Part shown: piece by piece, positions 18,199-30,447 of the stretch
How the letters are laid out: each line of letters begins with the position of its first letter
Position numbering within the stretch: position 1 is the stretch's first letter
NCBI GenBank assembly: GCA_030426085.1
Contig: JAUHYW010000043.1
Location: 19,222 to 83,221 of the forward strand
Reading direction: 5' to 3'
Length of the DNA: 64,000 bases
From: a bacterium
GTDB taxonomy: Bacteria; Myxococcota_A; Bradymonadia; UBA7976; UBA1532
Translations under genes and position numbers: made by a program
The notes under the pieces: model-generated
Databases searched by the model: none
Seen by the model: the letters and a program-made list of their open reading frames with translations, nothing else
Told to the model about the DNA's origin: nothing

Positions 18199-19740
18199 AT
18201 GAAGACCCGCTGCATACTCTGCCTGCTGAGCCTCGCCGCCGCCGGCCTGCTCGCCTGTGACGACGTCGGCGAAGACCCGGCCGACGCCGCGCCGGCGCCC
18301 GTCGATGCCACGCCCGATGGGTCGGATACCACACCCGATGGGTCTGATGGTATGTCGGATGGACCGGATGCCATGCCGGATGGCTCGGATGCCATGCTTG
18401 CCGACGCCCTGCCCCCCGACGGCGAGCGCTGCCCTGCGCCCGCGGTCGACGCCTGCGCCCACTGCCCGATCGTCCGCCCGGCCATCGACCGCACGCTGTA
18501 CGTGTCGCCCGAGGGCGATGACGACGCCGGCGACGGCAGCGCCGAGCGGCCGTTCGGCACGCTGGCCCACGGGGTGAGCCGGGCGACCCCCGGCACCGAG
18601 GTGCGCCTCATGCCGGGCACCCATCCCGGCGGTATCTTCCTCACCGACGTGCACGGCACCGCCGAGGCCCCGATCGTCATCGGCGGCGACCCGGCCGTCG
18701 CGCAGAACCCGGTGATCGACGCCGCTGGAGAGTCCGAGGGCCTGCACCTCGTGCGGCCCCGCTGGGTGATGCTGCGCAAGCTGACCGTGCGCGGGGCGGC
18801 GGACAATGGGATCAACGTCGACGACGGCGATCGCCGCGACGACCCCGACGCGGCGCGGTTCGTGGCGTTCCGTGACCTCGTGATCGAAGACATCGGCCCC
18901 GCCGGCAACCGGGACTGCCTCAAGCTCTCGGGCCTCGACGACTTCGAAGTGCTCGACAGCGTATTTCGCCGCTGCGGAGACGGCGGCAGCGGCGTCGACA
19001 TGGTGGGCTGTCACGACGGCGCCATCCGCGGCAACCGGTTCGAGGATCTCGGCGCGTCGGGGGTGCAGGCCAAGGGCGGCACCGCCCGGGTGCGGATCGC
19101 GAACAACCGCTTCATCGACGCCGGCGCCCGCCCGATCAACATGGGGGGCAGCACCGGCTTCGAATACTTCCGCCCGCCGCTCGACGCCGCCGCTCCCCAG
19201 GCCGAGGCCCGCGAGATCGTCGCGGCCTCGAACCTCATCGTCGGTGGGCAGACCGCGGCCACCTTCGTCGGCTGCGTCGGCTGCGCCTTCGCCCACAACA
19301 CCGTCATCGAGCCCGGCCGCTGGCTGCTGCGCGTCCTGCAGGAGACCACCGACGGCGGCGGCTTCGCCTTCGAGCCGGCGCGCGACGGCTGGGTGACCGG
19401 CAACGTCTTCGTCTTCCGCCGGGACGCGGTGCGGACCGCGGTCAACGTCGGCCCCGACACCGCCCCCGAGACGTTCCGCTTCACCCACAACCTGTTCTAC
19501 GCGGTCGACGACCCCACGGCTTCGGCTCCGGCGCTGCCCGTCGCGGCGGTGGGCTCGATCACGGGCCGGGATCCGCAGCTCGACGACGCCTACGGGCTCA
19601 CGTCGGACAGCCCGGCGGTCGGCGCCGGCGACCCCGCCGCCCGGCCCCTCGTCGACGGCAGCCTCGCCGGCGGCTGCTACGGCGACCCGCCCAGCCTGGG
19701 CGCCTCGGAGTCGCCCGAGCGCATCCCGCCCGGGCCGTGA
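18199..19740 (+). CDS. Parallel beta-helix lipoprotein (pectate-lyase-like fold)
   Basis: The 513-residue protein has a lipobox (LLSLAAAGLLACDD), then a linker built from DGSD/DAMP units. DNA there is a short imperfect repeat of GATGGxTCGGAT-like units. From residue about 95 it shows the DUF1565/right-handed beta-helix pattern: LYVSPEGDDDAGDGSAERPFGTL, then repeated turns such as NRFEDLGASGVQ, NNRFIDAGARP and ASNLIVGGQ. Such proteins bind or cleave polysaccharides, but no catalytic triad can be assigned. It is expected to be extracellular and lipid-anchored. Confidence 0.85.
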   Translation: MKTRCILCLLSLAAAGLLACDDVGEDPADAAPAPVDATPDGSDTTPDGSDGMSDGPDAMPDGSDAMLADALPPDGERCPAPAVDACAHCPIVRPAIDRTLYVSPEGDDDAGDGSAERPFGTLAHGVSRATPGTEVRLMPGTHPGGIFLTDVHGTAEAPIVIGGDPAVAQNPVIDAAGESEGLHLVRPRWVMLRKLTVRGAADNGINVDDGDRRDDPDAARFVAFRDLVIEDIGPAGNRDCLKLSGLDDFEVLDSVFRRCGDGGSGVDMVGCHDGAIRGNRFEDLGASGVQAKGGTARVRIANNRFIDAGARPINMGGSTGFEYFRPPLDAAAPQAEAREIVAASNLIVGGQTAATFVGCVGCAFAHNTVIEPGRWLLRVLQETTDGGGFAFEPARDGWVTGNVFVFRRDAVRTAVNVGPDTAPETFRFTHNLFYAVDDPTASAPALPVAAVGSITGRDPQLDDAYGLTSDSPAVGAGDPAARPLVDGSLAGGCYGDPPSLGASESPERIPPGP

Positions 19741-19753
19741 TCAAAACTTCCGC

Positions 19754-19782
19754 TTGACCGGGCCCGCGGCCGGGGCTATGTA
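19754..19782 (+). promoter_or_regulatory. Candidate promoter of the trp/aro operon
   Basis: TTGACC at 19754-19759 is followed after 17 bp by TATGTA at 19777-19782. The -10 element overlaps the left arm of the TrpR-like operator, as expected for a repressor that blocks RNA polymerase. Confidence 0.45.
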
Positions 19783-19797
19783 TTACCACGCTAATAC
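19780..19797. promoter_or_regulatory. TrpR-like operator, dyad GTATTA-N6-TAATAC
   Basis: This is a perfect 6-bp dyad with a 6-bp centre (CCACGC), 22 bp upstream of the trpR start. E. coli TrpR operators are 18-bp dyads of the form GTACTAGTTAACTAGTAC; this site has the same length and the same outer GTA/TAC. Tryptophan-dependent autoregulation of the operon is inferred. Confidence 0.65.
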
Positions 19798-19818
19798 AAT
19801 GCTCTGGCGGTACCCCTC

Positions 19819-20130
19819 ATGGACACCCCCCGACCCCCCGCTGATCTGCTCGCGGTGCTCGCCGGCCTCGACGACGCCGAGGCCATCGGCGACCTCTTCG
19901 TCGATCTGCTCACCCCGGCCGAGGTCGAGGCCGTCGCCGAGCGGTGGGCCATCGTCAAGGCGCTCGCCGAGGGCCACACCCAGCGGGCGGTGCGGGACGC
20001 CGTCGGCTGCTCGGTCACCACCGTCACCCGGGGGGCGCGCCAGCTCCGCTACGGCGCCGGCGGCTTCGAGACCGCGTTCGAGACCCTGCGCGCGCTGGGC
20101 CTGCCGGCGCCCGAGGCGGGGGCCCGATGA
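19819..20130 (+). CDS. trpR: Trp operon repressor (TrpR/YerC family)
   Basis: The 103-residue helical protein matches the TrpR/YerC family over nearly its full length. FVDLLTPAEVEAVAERWAIV is the core helix pair. GHTQRAVRDAVGCSVTTVTRGARQL is the helix-turn-helix. TrpR dimers bind tryptophan and then the operator. Its position as first gene of the trp operon, directly behind a matching dyad, supports true TrpR function over other YerC-type regulators. The stop overlaps the trpE start (ATGA). Confidence 0.85.
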   Translation: MDTPRPPADLLAVLAGLDDAEAIGDLFVDLLTPAEVEAVAERWAIVKALAEGHTQRAVRDAVGCSVTTVTRGARQLRYGAGGFETAFETLRALGLPAPEAGAR

Positions 20131-21643
20131 TCCCGATCAGCCCCGACCTCGCCGCGGTGCAGGCGTACACCGGCGACGCGACCCACGTCGCGCTCTCGCT
20201 CTCGCTGCTCGCCGACAGCCACACCCCGATCTCGGTCTTCCGGGCGCTGGCCGCCGACGGCGAAGACGCGTTTCTGCTCGAGAGCGTCGAGGGCGGCGAG
20301 ACGATGGCCCGCTACTCGTTCGTCGGCGCCGATGTGCGGGCCCGGATGACCTTCGCCGACGGCGTCGCCACCGTCGTCGAGCGGGGGGAAGCCCGCGCGG
20401 TGCCCTACACCGACCCGCTCGCGTTGGTGCGGGCCCGCCTCGCCGACTGGCGCCCGTGGAGCCCGCACGCGCTGCCCCGCTTCCCCGGCGGCGCGGTGGG
20501 CTACATCGGCTTCGACTGCGTCTGCGACTTCGAACCGCGCATCACGCTGCCGAAGGGCGCGGGCGCCGGCTTCCCCGCCGGGGCGCTGCTCTTCGCCGAC
20601 GCCGTCGCGGCCTATGACCACGTCCTGCGCCGCCTCGTCCTGGTGGTGCACGCGCCGCTCGACGGCGACCGCGCGGCGCACTACCACGCCGCCCGCGACC
20701 GCTTGCTGAACCTCGTCGCCCGGCTCTCCGAGGCTCGTATGCCCGAGCGCCCGTGGCCCCTGGCGGCCGATCCCCGGGTCGCGGTGGGCGACGCGCTCGA
20801 TGTCCGCCCCAACCGCAGCCGGCCCGACATGGAGGCCGCCGTCGAGCGCGCCCGGGCGGCCATCGCCGCGGGGGACGCCTTCCAGATCGTGGTCAGCCAG
20901 CGGCTCACCGTCGAGGTCGACGTCGACCCGCTGACGCTCTACCGCGCGCTGCGGGCGGTGAACCCCTCGCCGTACATGTTCCTGCTGCGCGTCGGCGACC
21001 GGGCGCTGGTCGGCGCCTCGCCCGAGGTGCTGGTGCGGCTCGAAGGCGGCGAGCTGCTGCTGCGGCCCATCGCCGGCACCCGCAAGCGCGGCGGCACGCC
21101 CGAAGAGGACGCGGCGCTGGCCGCCGATCTGCTCGCCGACGAGAAGGAGCTGGCCGAGCATCGCATGCTCATCGACCTCGGCCGCAACGACCTGGGCCGC
21201 ATCGCCGCGCCGGGCACGGTGCGGGTCGACGACCGGGAGCACATCGAGCGCTACGCCCACGTCATGCACATCGTCAGCGATATACACGCGACCCTGGCCG
21301 ATGGGTTGGATGCCTTCGATGTCTTCCGGGCGTGCTTCCCGGCGGGCACGGTCAGCGGCGCCCCGAAGGTGCGGGCGTGCGAGCTGCTCGCCGAGCTGGA
21401 GCCCGATCGCCGGGGCCCCTACGCCGGGGCGGTGGGCTATTTCGGAGCCGACGGCAGCCTCGACACCTGCATCGCCATCCGCACGCTCTTCGTCGAGCCG
21501 GGCGCGGTGCACGTGCAGGCCGGGGCGGGCATCGTGCACGACTCGGTGCCGGCCAACGAGCACGTCGAGTGCCAGAACAAGGCCCGCTCGGCCCTGCGCG
21601 CGCTGCAGATCGCCTTGCAGCGCAGCCACCCGGAGGCCGGCCG

Positions 21644-21647
<4 letters not shown>
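20127..21647 (+). CDS. trpE: Anthranilate synthase component I
   Basis: This 506-residue enzyme makes anthranilate from chorismate with ammonia supplied by TrpG. The N-terminal regulatory part has LLESVEGGE, the conserved Ser-containing tryptophan-binding motif, so feedback inhibition is likely. The catalytic half has the chorismate-binding signature: FQIVVSQR, PSPYMFLL, GASPEVLVR, PIAGTRKRG, DLGRNDLGRI and CFPAGTVSGAPKVRA. The start ATG overlaps the trpR stop by four bases, and the end overlaps trpG, so translation is probably coupled. Confidence 0.97.
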
Positions 21648-22248
<601 letters not shown>

Positions 22249-22252
<4 letters not shown>

Positions 22253-23274
22253 CGGTCTATACCGACGCGATGACCCGCCTGCTCGCCGGCGAGACGCTGC
22301 CCGGCGACACCGCCCGGGGGCTGATGCACGGCATGATGTCCGGCGATCTGGGCGACATCCGGGTCGCCGCCGCGCTGACCGCCTTGCAAGCGAAGGGCGT
22401 CACCGTGCCCGAGCTGGTCGCCCTCGCCGAAGGCATGCGCGATCACATGGTGAAGGTGCCGGCCCGGGTCGCGGGCGGGCTGCTCGACACCTGCGGCACC
22501 GGCGGCAGCGGCCTCGACACGCCCAACACCAGCACCATGGCCGCGTTCGTCGTCGCCGCCGCGGGGGTGAAGGTCGCCAAGCACGGCAACCGGGCGAGCA
22601 GCGGCAAGTGCGGCAGCAGCGACCTGCTCGGCGGGCTCGGGGTGCCGATCGCGGTCGGGCCCGAGGCCGCCGCCCGGCTCATCGACGCGGTCGGGCTGGC
22701 CTTCCTCTTCGCCCCGGCCTACCACCCGGCGGTGCGCCACGTCGTGCCGGTGCGCAAGGGCCTCGGCTTCCGCACCGTCTTCAACCTGCTCGGCCCGCTG
22801 TGCAACCCGGCCGGCGCCGACCGCCAGCTCCTGGGCGTCGGCGACCCCTCCGCCGCGGCCCCGATGGCCGCTGCCCTCGCCGCGCTGGGCAGCGCTCGGG
22901 TGCTCGTCGTGCACGGCGACGACGGGCTCGACGAGCTGTCGCCTTGCGCGCCCACCCGGACCTGGCTCGTCGAGGGCGGCGCGGTCACCGAAGGCCGCTT
23001 CGCGCCGGAGGACGTGGGCTTCGAGCGGCTCGCGCCCGAGGCGATCCGCGGGGGCGATATCGAGGCCAACGTCGCCATCGCCCGCCGGGTCCTGGCCGGC
23101 GAGGCGGGCCCTCACACGCAGCTCGTGCTGCTCAACGCCGGGGCCGCGCTGTGGGTCGCCGGGCGGGCGGATGACATCCGGGGTGGCGTCGCGCTGGCCG
23201 AAGAGACGCTGAAGAGCGGCGGCGCTCTGCGCGTGCTGAATCACTATCGCGAGGCGGCCCGTGATGCGGGTTGA
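22249..23274 (+). CDS. trpD: Anthranilate phosphoribosyltransferase
   Basis: The 341-residue protein transfers the phosphoribosyl group from PRPP to anthranilate. It has the glycine-rich PRPP loop DTCGTGGSG near residue 84 and NTSTMAAFV after it. KHGNRASSGKCGSSDLL is the anthranilate/Mg site, and FNLLGPLCNPAGADRQLLGV the conserved central motif. The usual Asp of GTGGDG is Ser here, a common variant. It ends 11 bases inside trpCF. Confidence 0.97.
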
Positions 23275-24676
23275 GTCATCCGGTGCCATCGGCGCGGTGC
23301 CCCTGAAGGACCCGCCCGGCGTGCTCGGCGCGATCGTCGAGCGCACGCTGCGCGACCTCGACCCGCGGGCCATCGCCGAGCTGCCCCCGCGCCCGGGCGG
23401 GGTCAGGCCGTTCGCCGCCGCGCTGAGCGGGCCGGGCCTCGGGCTCATCGCCGAGTACAAGCCCCGCTCGCCCAGCCGGGGCGCCATCCGGCCCGACGCG
23501 ACGCCCGAAGCCATCGCCCGCAGCTATCGCCCGCACGCGGCGGCCATCTCGTGCCTCGTCGACGGGCCTCACTTCGGCGGCAGCTACGTCGCGCTGCGCC
23601 GGGTGCGGGCCGCGGCGCACCAGCCGGTGCTGGCCAAGGGCTTCTTCGTCTCCGAGATCCAGGTGCGCGAGGCCCACCGCATGGGGGCCGATGCCATCCT
23701 GCTGATGGCTTCTCTGCTGCCACCGGCTTCGCTGAGGCGGCTGCTGGCGCTGGCCACCGACCTCGGCCTGGGCGCGCTGGTCGAGGTGCACGATCCCATC
23801 GAGCTGGCCGAGGCGCTGAGCACCGACGCCGCGGTCATCGGGGTCAACAGCCGCGACCTGACCACGCTGGGCATCGACCTCGACCGCGCCCGACGCCTGC
23901 TGGCCGACGTGCCCTCGGATCGGATCCGCGTCGCCGAGAGCGGCCTCGACACGCCGGCCGCCGTCGACGGCGTGCGCCCGCTGGCCGACGGTGTGCTGGT
24001 GGGCACCGCGCTGATGAAGGCCCCCGACCCGGCGCGGGCGATCGTCGACCTGGGCCTGAGCCGCTGCCCGCAGGTCAAGATCTGCGGGTTGCGGACCCCG
24101 GCCGACGCCCGCGCCGCGGCCGGGGCCGACCTCGCCGGGATCAACCGCTGCCCCGGCTACCGCCGCTGCGTCGCGCCCGGCGAAGCGCGGGCCATCATCG
24201 AGGCGCTGGGCGACGTGAGGTCGGTCGCGGTCTACATGGATCGCACCCCGGGCGACGTGCTCGCCGACGCCGACGCCATCGGCGCCGCCATGATCCAACT
24301 GCACGGGCGGGAGAGCCTCGCCGACTGCGCCGCTGTCGCCGCACACCGGCCGGTCATCAAGGCGCTGACCGCCGAGACGCTGGACCGGGCCGCCGACTAC
24401 GCCCCCCACGTCGCCGCCTTCCTGGTCGACGGCCGCGCGCCCGGCGCCGGGCGGCGGTGGGATCTGGCCCCGCTCGAAGCCCGGCTGCGCCATGGGCGCC
24501 TCGCCGGCCGCCCGGTCTTCGTCGCCGGCGGCCTGCGCCCGGAGAGCGTCGCCGATGTGATCGCCGCCGTCGGCCCGGCCGGGGTCGACGTGGCCTCCGG
24601 CGTCGAGCGGGACGGCGCCATCGCTCCTGATCGGATCAATGCCTTCGTCGCCGCCGCCCGCGGCCCCCGAGAGTGA
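23264..24676 (+). CDS. trpCF: Bifunctional indole-3-glycerol-phosphate synthase / phosphoribosylanthranilate isomerase
   Basis: The 470-residue protein is a fusion of two TIM barrels catalysing consecutive steps. The N-terminal half is Trp[38 protein letters not shown] and [12 protein letters not shown], with AESGL near the end. The C-terminal half is Trp[14 protein letters not shown] with the catalytic Cys, MIQLHG, and the closing [27 protein letters not shown]. The fusion order matches E. coli but is an independent arrangement in many lineages. The start may be ATG 23264 or GTG 23261, both overlapping trpD. No separate trpF is in the window. Confidence 0.95.
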   Translation: MRVESSGAIGAVPLKDPPGVLGAIVERTLRDLDPRAIAELPPRPGGVRPFAAALSGPGLGLIAEYKPRSPSRGAIRPDATPEAIARSYRPHAAAISCLVDGPHFGGSYVALRRVRAAAHQPVLAKGFFVSEIQVREAHRMGADAILLMASLLPPASLRRLLALATDLGLGALVEVHDPIELAEALSTDAAVIGVNSRDLTTLGIDLDRARRLLADVPSDRIRVAESGLDTPAAVDGVRPLADGVLVGTALMKAPDPARAIVDLGLSRCPQVKICGLRTPADARAAAGADLAGINRCPGYRRCVAPGEARAIIEALGDVRSVAVYMDRTPGDVLADADAIGAAMIQLHGRESLADCAAVAAHRPVIKALTAETLDRAADYAPHVAAFLVDGRAPGAGRRWDLAPLEARLRHGRLAGRPVFVAGGLRPESVADVIAAVGPAGVDVASGVERDGAIAPDRINAFVAAARGPRE

Positions 24677-24680
24677 TGCC

Positions 24681-25861
<1,181 letters not shown>

Positions 25862-25865
<4 letters not shown>

Positions 25866-26728
25866 GATCCGCCGACAACCGCATCACCGCCGCCGTGCGG
25901 GCCCGCAACGCCGCGGGGCAGGGGGCCTTCGTGCCGTTCCTGGTCATCGGCGACCCCGACTTCGAGACGAGCCTCGTGCTGGCGAAGGCGCTGGTCCAGG
26001 CCGGGGCCGACGCGCTCGAGCTGGGCTTCGCGTTCAGCGATCCCCCCGCCGATGGTCCGGTCATCCAGCGGGCCGACGAGCGGGCGCTGGCCGCCGGCAT
26101 CACCCCGCCCCGGGCGTTTGATCTCATCGAGGCGCTGCAGAAGACCCATGCCATCCCGGTGTCGTTGCTGGTGTACTACAACCTCGTCCTGCAGTTCGGG
26201 GTCGACGCCTTCTACGCCCGGGCCGCGGCGGCGGGCGTCGACGCGGTGCTCGTCGCCGATCTGCCCCCGGAGCACGCCGCCGACGCGGTGCGGGCCGCGA
26301 AGCGCCACGGCGTCGCACCGGTCTTTCTGGCCTCCGAGTTGAGCCCGCCGGCGCGCCTCGAACGCATCGCGGCGCTGGCCGAAGGCTATGTGTACGCCCT
26401 GGCCCGGGTCGGGGTCACCGGTGAGCAGCGCGCCATCGATCCCAACCTCGCCGCCGCGCTGGAGCGCATGCGGGCGGCGACCGATCTGCCGCTGCTCGCC
26501 GGCTTCGGCATCGGCGGCCCGGCCCAGGCGCTCGCCGCCCGGCGGGCCGGGGCCGACGGCGTCATCGTAGGCAGCGCCATCGTGCGCCGGGTGGCCGATC
26601 ACCTCGACGACCGGCCGGCCATGATCGAGGCCGTGCGGGCCACCGCCGCCGCACTGGCCGACGCCGCGCACGCACCCATCGAACCCAAGCAGAAGTCACC
26701 CATGCCCTCGGGAGCCGTCCCATGCTGA
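25862..26728 (+). CDS. trpA: Tryptophan synthase alpha chain
   Basis: The TIM-barrel enzyme cleaves indole-3-glycerol phosphate and passes indole through a tunnel to TrpB. The catalytic Glu ([19 protein letters not shown]) and Asp in the same motif are present, as is the phosphate loop region [10 protein letters not shown] and GVIVGSAIV. It has 288 residues against about 268 in E. coli; the excess is a C-terminal Pro/Lys tail. That tail overlaps the aroF start by seven bases, consistent with tight operon packing. Confidence 0.96.
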
Positions 26729-27750
26729 TCGTCATGCATCACTCCGCCACCCCCGCCGACGTGCAGGGCGTGTGCGATGTCATCACCGCGCTGGGCTTCG
26801 AGCCGCGCCCCATGCCCGGCGAACAGCGCACCGCCATCGGCGTCGTCGGCAACGACGGCCCCATCGACCGGGCCCGGTTCCACGGCCTGCCGGGCGTGCT
26901 CGACGCCATCCCGGTCTCGGCGCCCTACAAGCAGGTCAGCCTCGAGTGGCAGGCCGAGCGCACGGTCATCACGCTGGGCAACGGCGTGCAGATCGGCGGC
27001 GAGGCGCTGGTCGTGATGGGTGGCCCGTGCTCGGTCGAGAGCGAAGAGCAGATCATGGCTGCCGCGGCCTACGTGGCCCGAGCCGGAGGCACGCTCCTAC
27101 GCGGGGGCGCGTTCAAGCCGCGCACCTCGCCGTATGCCTTCCAGGGCCTGGGTGAAGCCGGGCTGAAGCTGATGGCTGAAGCCCGCCGACGGTACGGTCT
27201 GGCGATCATCACCGAGGCGCTCGACCCCCAGGGCGCCGAGCTGGTCGCCGAGTACGCCGACGTCATCCAGATCGGCGCCCGCAACATGCAGAACTACACC
27301 TTGCTCAAGACCGTCGGGCGGCTGGGGCGGCCGGTGATGCTCAAGCGGGGCATGGCCGCGACCATCAAGGAGTGGCTGCTGGCCGCGGAGTACGTGCTCG
27401 ACGCGGGCAACCCCGATGTCATGCTGTGCGAGCGCGGCATCCGCAGCTTCGACGACGCCACCCGCAATGTCATGGACGTCGGCGCCATCGCGCTGGCGAA
27501 GACGCTGACCCACCTGCCGGTCATCGCCGATCCGTCCCACGCGACCGGCCGGCGGGAGCTGGTGACGCCGGTGGGCCTGTCGGCCATCGCCGCCGGGGCC
27601 GACGGGCTGATCGTCGAGACCCACCCCGAGCCGACGAAGGCGCTCAGCGATGGGGCCCAGGCGCTGCTGCCGGATCAGTTCGCGGGGCTGATGAGCAAGG
27701 TCGAAGGCATCGCCGGCACGCTCGGCCGCCCGCTGGCCCGGCTCGGCTGA
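26722..27750 (+). CDS. aroF: 3-deoxy-7-phosphoheptulonate (DAHP) synthase, type I-beta with ferredoxin-like regulatory domain
   Basis: The 342-residue protein catalyses the first shikimate step from PEP and erythrose 4-phosphate. Residues 1-70 form a ferredoxin-like domain ([20 protein letters not shown]) as in the Thermotoga enzyme, where it mediates feedback inhibition. The catalytic barrel follows, with MGGPCSVES, GAFKPRTSPYAFQG, QIGARNMQNY, LKRGMAATIKEW, ADPSHATG and a C-terminal ETHPEPTKALSDGAQ. Its inclusion in the trp operon suggests supply control by tryptophan. Confidence 0.96.
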   Translation: MLIVMHHSATPADVQGVCDVITALGFEPRPMPGEQRTAIGVVGNDGPIDRARFHGLPGVLDAIPVSAPYKQVSLEWQAERTVITLGNGVQIGGEALVVMGGPCSVESEEQIMAAAAYVARAGGTLLRGGAFKPRTSPYAFQGLGEAGLKLMAEARRRYGLAIITEALDPQGAELVAEYADVIQIGARNMQNYTLLKTVGRLGRPVMLKRGMAATIKEWLLAAEYVLDAGNPDVMLCERGIRSFDDATRNVMDVGAIALAKTLTHLPVIADPSHATGRRELVTPVGLSAIAAGADGLIVETHPEPTKALSDGAQALLPDQFAGLMSKVEGIAGTLGRPLARLG

Positions 27751-29042
27751 TGGGCGTCGACGCATCCGAGGCGCCGGTCGAGCTGGCGGTGCCCGGCAGC
27801 AAGAGCGTGACCCATCGAGCCTTCCTGCTCGGGGGGCTGTCATCGGTGCCGTGCCGGGTGCAGGGCCCGTTGATGGGCGCCGACTGCAAGAGCACCCTGG
27901 CGGTCCTGAGCGGGCTGGGCGCCCGGTTCACGGTCGGCGACGGCGGGGTCGACTTCGTCCCCATCGATGACTTCGAAGCGGCTGGACGCACCCTCGACTG
28001 CGGCAACTCGGGCACGACGCTGCGGCTGATGCTGAGCCAGATCGCCCGTCTGCCGGGGACGACGACGCTCACCGGCGATGACTCTCTGCGCGGGCGCCCC
28101 AACGGCCCGCTGCTGGATGCCTTGCGCCGGGCCGGGGCCGCGGTCGAGTCAGTGGATGGGCCAGTGTCTGGCACGGCGCCGGTCGCCGTGAAGGGCCCGA
28201 TCGCGCCCGGCGCGATGACGCTGCCGGCCCGGGTCAGCAGCCAGTATGCCTCGTCGCTCATGCTCGCCGGGGCGCTGCTGGACGGCGACAGCGCGCTCAC
28301 GCTGCCCGCGCCGGTGGCGAGCCGGCCGTACCTCGATCTCACCCGCGAGGTGGCCGGGGCGTTCGGGCTGAAGTTCGTGTTCGAGGTTCGCCCCGATGGC
28401 TTGCGGGTGGGCATCCCCGGCGGGCAGCGCCCGCAGGCGTCGCGCTACGCGGTCGAGGGCGACTGGTCGGGCGCGGCCTTCCCGCTCGTGGCCGGCGCGC
28501 TCCTGCGCCGCCCGGTGGCGTTGACCGGGCTGCGCCGGGACAGCGCCCAGGGTGATCGGGCGGTCACCGATGTCGTCCGTCGCTTCGGGCCGGCCGTCGG
28601 CTGGCAAGGCCATCGCTTGACGCTCGCGCCCGCGCCGTTGCGGGCCCCGGGTGTCGTCGATCTCGGCGCGACGCCCGATCTCTTCCCCCCGCTGGTGGCG
28701 TTGGCCGCCGTCGCCGATGGCGTCACGACCTTCGTCGGGGCCCCCAGCCTGCGCCACAAGGAGTGCGATCGCATCGCCGCTATGGCCGAGGGTCTGAGCC
28801 GCCTGGGCGTGGTCTGCCGCGAGCGCCCCGACGGCCTCGTCGTGCACGGCGGCCGGCTCCGCGCGGCGGATGGCCCGATCCGCAGCTTCCACGATCACCG
28901 CGTCCACATGGCGTTCAGCCTGCTCGCCCGCCTCGCCCCGGCCGAGGTCGCCGATCGGGGCTGCGAGGCGGTGTCGTACCCCGACTTCCACCGCGATCTG
29001 GCGCGGATCGCCGGCCTCGCGCCCGGTGGGCGATCGGCGTAG
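27750..29042 (+). CDS. aroA: 3-phosphoshikimate 1-carboxyvinyltransferase (EPSP synthase)
   Basis: The 430-residue enzyme joins PEP to shikimate 3-phosphate. Conserved segments are PGSKSVTHRAFLLGG, LDCGNSGTTLRLM, the catalytic/PEP region DDSLRGRP, VSSQYASSLMLAGAL and LRHKECDRIAAMAEGL. The ending is HDHRVHMAFSLLA. The ATG at 27750 overlaps the aroF stop by one base. It is the last gene of the operon. The SLRGRPN motif rather than SLRGRPM and overall spacing do not allow me to assign class I or II. Confidence 0.96.
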   Translation: MGVDASEAPVELAVPGSKSVTHRAFLLGGLSSVPCRVQGPLMGADCKSTLAVLSGLGARFTVGDGGVDFVPIDDFEAAGRTLDCGNSGTTLRLMLSQIARLPGTTTLTGDDSLRGRPNGPLLDALRRAGAAVESVDGPVSGTAPVAVKGPIAPGAMTLPARVSSQYASSLMLAGALLDGDSALTLPAPVASRPYLDLTREVAGAFGLKFVFEVRPDGLRVGIPGGQRPQASRYAVEGDWSGAAFPLVAGALLRRPVALTGLRRDSAQGDRAVTDVVRRFGPAVGWQGHRLTLAPAPLRAPGVVDLGATPDLFPPLVALAAVADGVTTFVGAPSLRHKECDRIAAMAEGLSRLGVVCRERPDGLVVHGGRLRAADGPIRSFHDHRVHMAFSLLARLAPAEVADRGCEAVSYPDFHRDLARIAGLAPGGRSA

Positions 29043-29075
29043 ACTGCGCGGCCCGTCCGAGCCGCCGGAGCCCGC

Positions 29076-30443
29076 ATGCCGATCCTGCTCGCACTGACCC
29101 TGCTCGCTGCTCCGCCGGTGCCGCTGCCCCCGATGGGCGGGGGGATCCAGGTCGCGGAGATCGACAACAATCGCTGGGCGCGCTTCGTCGAGGGCGCCGG
29201 GCTCGACACGGTGCAGGTGACGCTGTACGCCACCCAGCGGCGGTGGGATGGGCACCGGCTCGACTTCGGAGTGGACGCGTGGCTCAAGCTGCCCGGCCTG
29301 CGGGCGGAGGTCGCCGAGGCCCGAGCCCGGGGGCTCAAGGTGATGCTGGTGCTGCGGGTTCAGCTCGATCTGAGCGAGCCGGCGAACCGCCACCTGTGGC
29401 ATGGCATGATCTGGCCCACCCACGACGCCTTGGAGCGGTGGTTCGCCGCCTACCGCCGCTTCGCCCGCTGGGGCGCCGAGCGGGCGACCGAGATCGGGGC
29501 CGATCTGCTGTTGGTGGGGCACGAGATGAACTCGATGTCGTCGACGGTGGTGGGGCCGCATCTGCCCGATCTGCTGGCGTATCACCTGGCCCCCGAGCGT
29601 ACGGCCGAGGTGGTGGCGAGCCGGCTGGCGTGCGCCGGGCGGGCCGAGGCGATGCGGGATACGGCCGAGCCCGACGGGGCCCGGTTCGCGACGCTGAAGG
29701 CGCAGCTCGAGGCCGAGGACGCGACCCGTCGGCGGTGGTCGGAGGCGGTCAGCGGCGTGCGCGCGCCGCTGACGGCGTGGCCGGTGGCGATGCCGACGGC
29801 GCTGGCCGAGCGGCGGCGGCGCTACGCGGCGTTCTGGCGGTCGCTGGTGGACGAGCTGCGGCCGATCTACCGGGGGCCGATCGGGTATGGGGCCAACTTC
29901 GATCAGTTCCACGAGGTGGACTTCTGGGATGCCATGGATGTCATCGCCATCAGCAGCTACTTCTCGCTGCGCCCGCTGCGGGTCGATGATCTCGACCGGG
30001 CGCTGGAGGACGGCTGGCGGCGGGTGGCCGCGCGGGTGGAGGCGGTGGCCGGGCCGGTCGGGCGCCCGGTGGTGCTGCACGAGCTGGGCTGGACCCGCAA
30101 GCAGGGCAGCACGATCCGCCCCTACTCGTATGTGGGGGTCGAGCCGATCGAGGTGGGCGAGGGGGACGACGCCGAGCTGACCTGCATCCACTGGCGCAGT
30201 CAGCCGGAGGCGCCGGGTGAGCGGGCGCAGGCGCTGGACGCGCTGCTGCGGGTGGTGGAGGCCGGGCGGTTCCCGTCGCTGCGCGGGTTCTCGCTGTGGA
30301 AGATGACCACCGAGCCGAGCCACCTGGCGCACGAGCCGTTCGCGGTCTTGCTGCCGCCGCCGTATGTCGACCGGGCGGCTGATCACGGCTTCGTGCGGTT
30401 GGCGGCCGATCTGCTGGACGCCCTGTATCGGCGGGGGCCGTGA
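29076..30443 (+). CDS. Secreted TIM-barrel glycoside-hydrolase-like protein (GH113-like)
   Basis: The 455-residue protein starts with a signal peptide (MPILLALTLLAAPP). Its TIM-barrel landmarks are LLLVGHEMNSMSS, a strand ending in an acidic residue at the acid/base position, GYGANFDQF, DVIAISSYFSL, and VVLHELGWT with the probable nucleophile Glu. This order resembles GH113 mannanase-like proteins. The substrate is unproved. It is 34 bp after aroA, so it may share readthrough, but nothing links it to aromatic synthesis. Confidence 0.75.
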   Translation: MPILLALTLLAAPPVPLPPMGGGIQVAEIDNNRWARFVEGAGLDTVQVTLYATQRRWDGHRLDFGVDAWLKLPGLRAEVAEARARGLKVMLVLRVQLDLSEPANRHLWHGMIWPTHDALERWFAAYRRFARWGAERATEIGADLLLVGHEMNSMSSTVVGPHLPDLLAYHLAPERTAEVVASRLACAGRAEAMRDTAEPDGARFATLKAQLEAEDATRRRWSEAVSGVRAPLTAWPVAMPTALAERRRRYAAFWRSLVDELRPIYRGPIGYGANFDQFHEVDFWDAMDVIAISSYFSLRPLRVDDLDRALEDGWRRVAARVEAVAGPVGRPVVLHELGWTRKQGSTIRPYSYVGVEPIEVGEGDDAELTCIHWRSQPEAPGERAQALDALLRVVEAGRFPSLRGFSLWKMTTEPSHLAHEPFAVLLPPPYVDRAADHGFVRLAADLLDALYRRGP

Positions 30444-30447
30444 GCCG

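Noticed and set aside
15604..19488. A 1294-codon minus-strand open frame opposite two lipoprotein genes
   Set aside because: It is a shadow produced by high GC third positions; the plus-strand frames have signal peptides and domains, this one has none.
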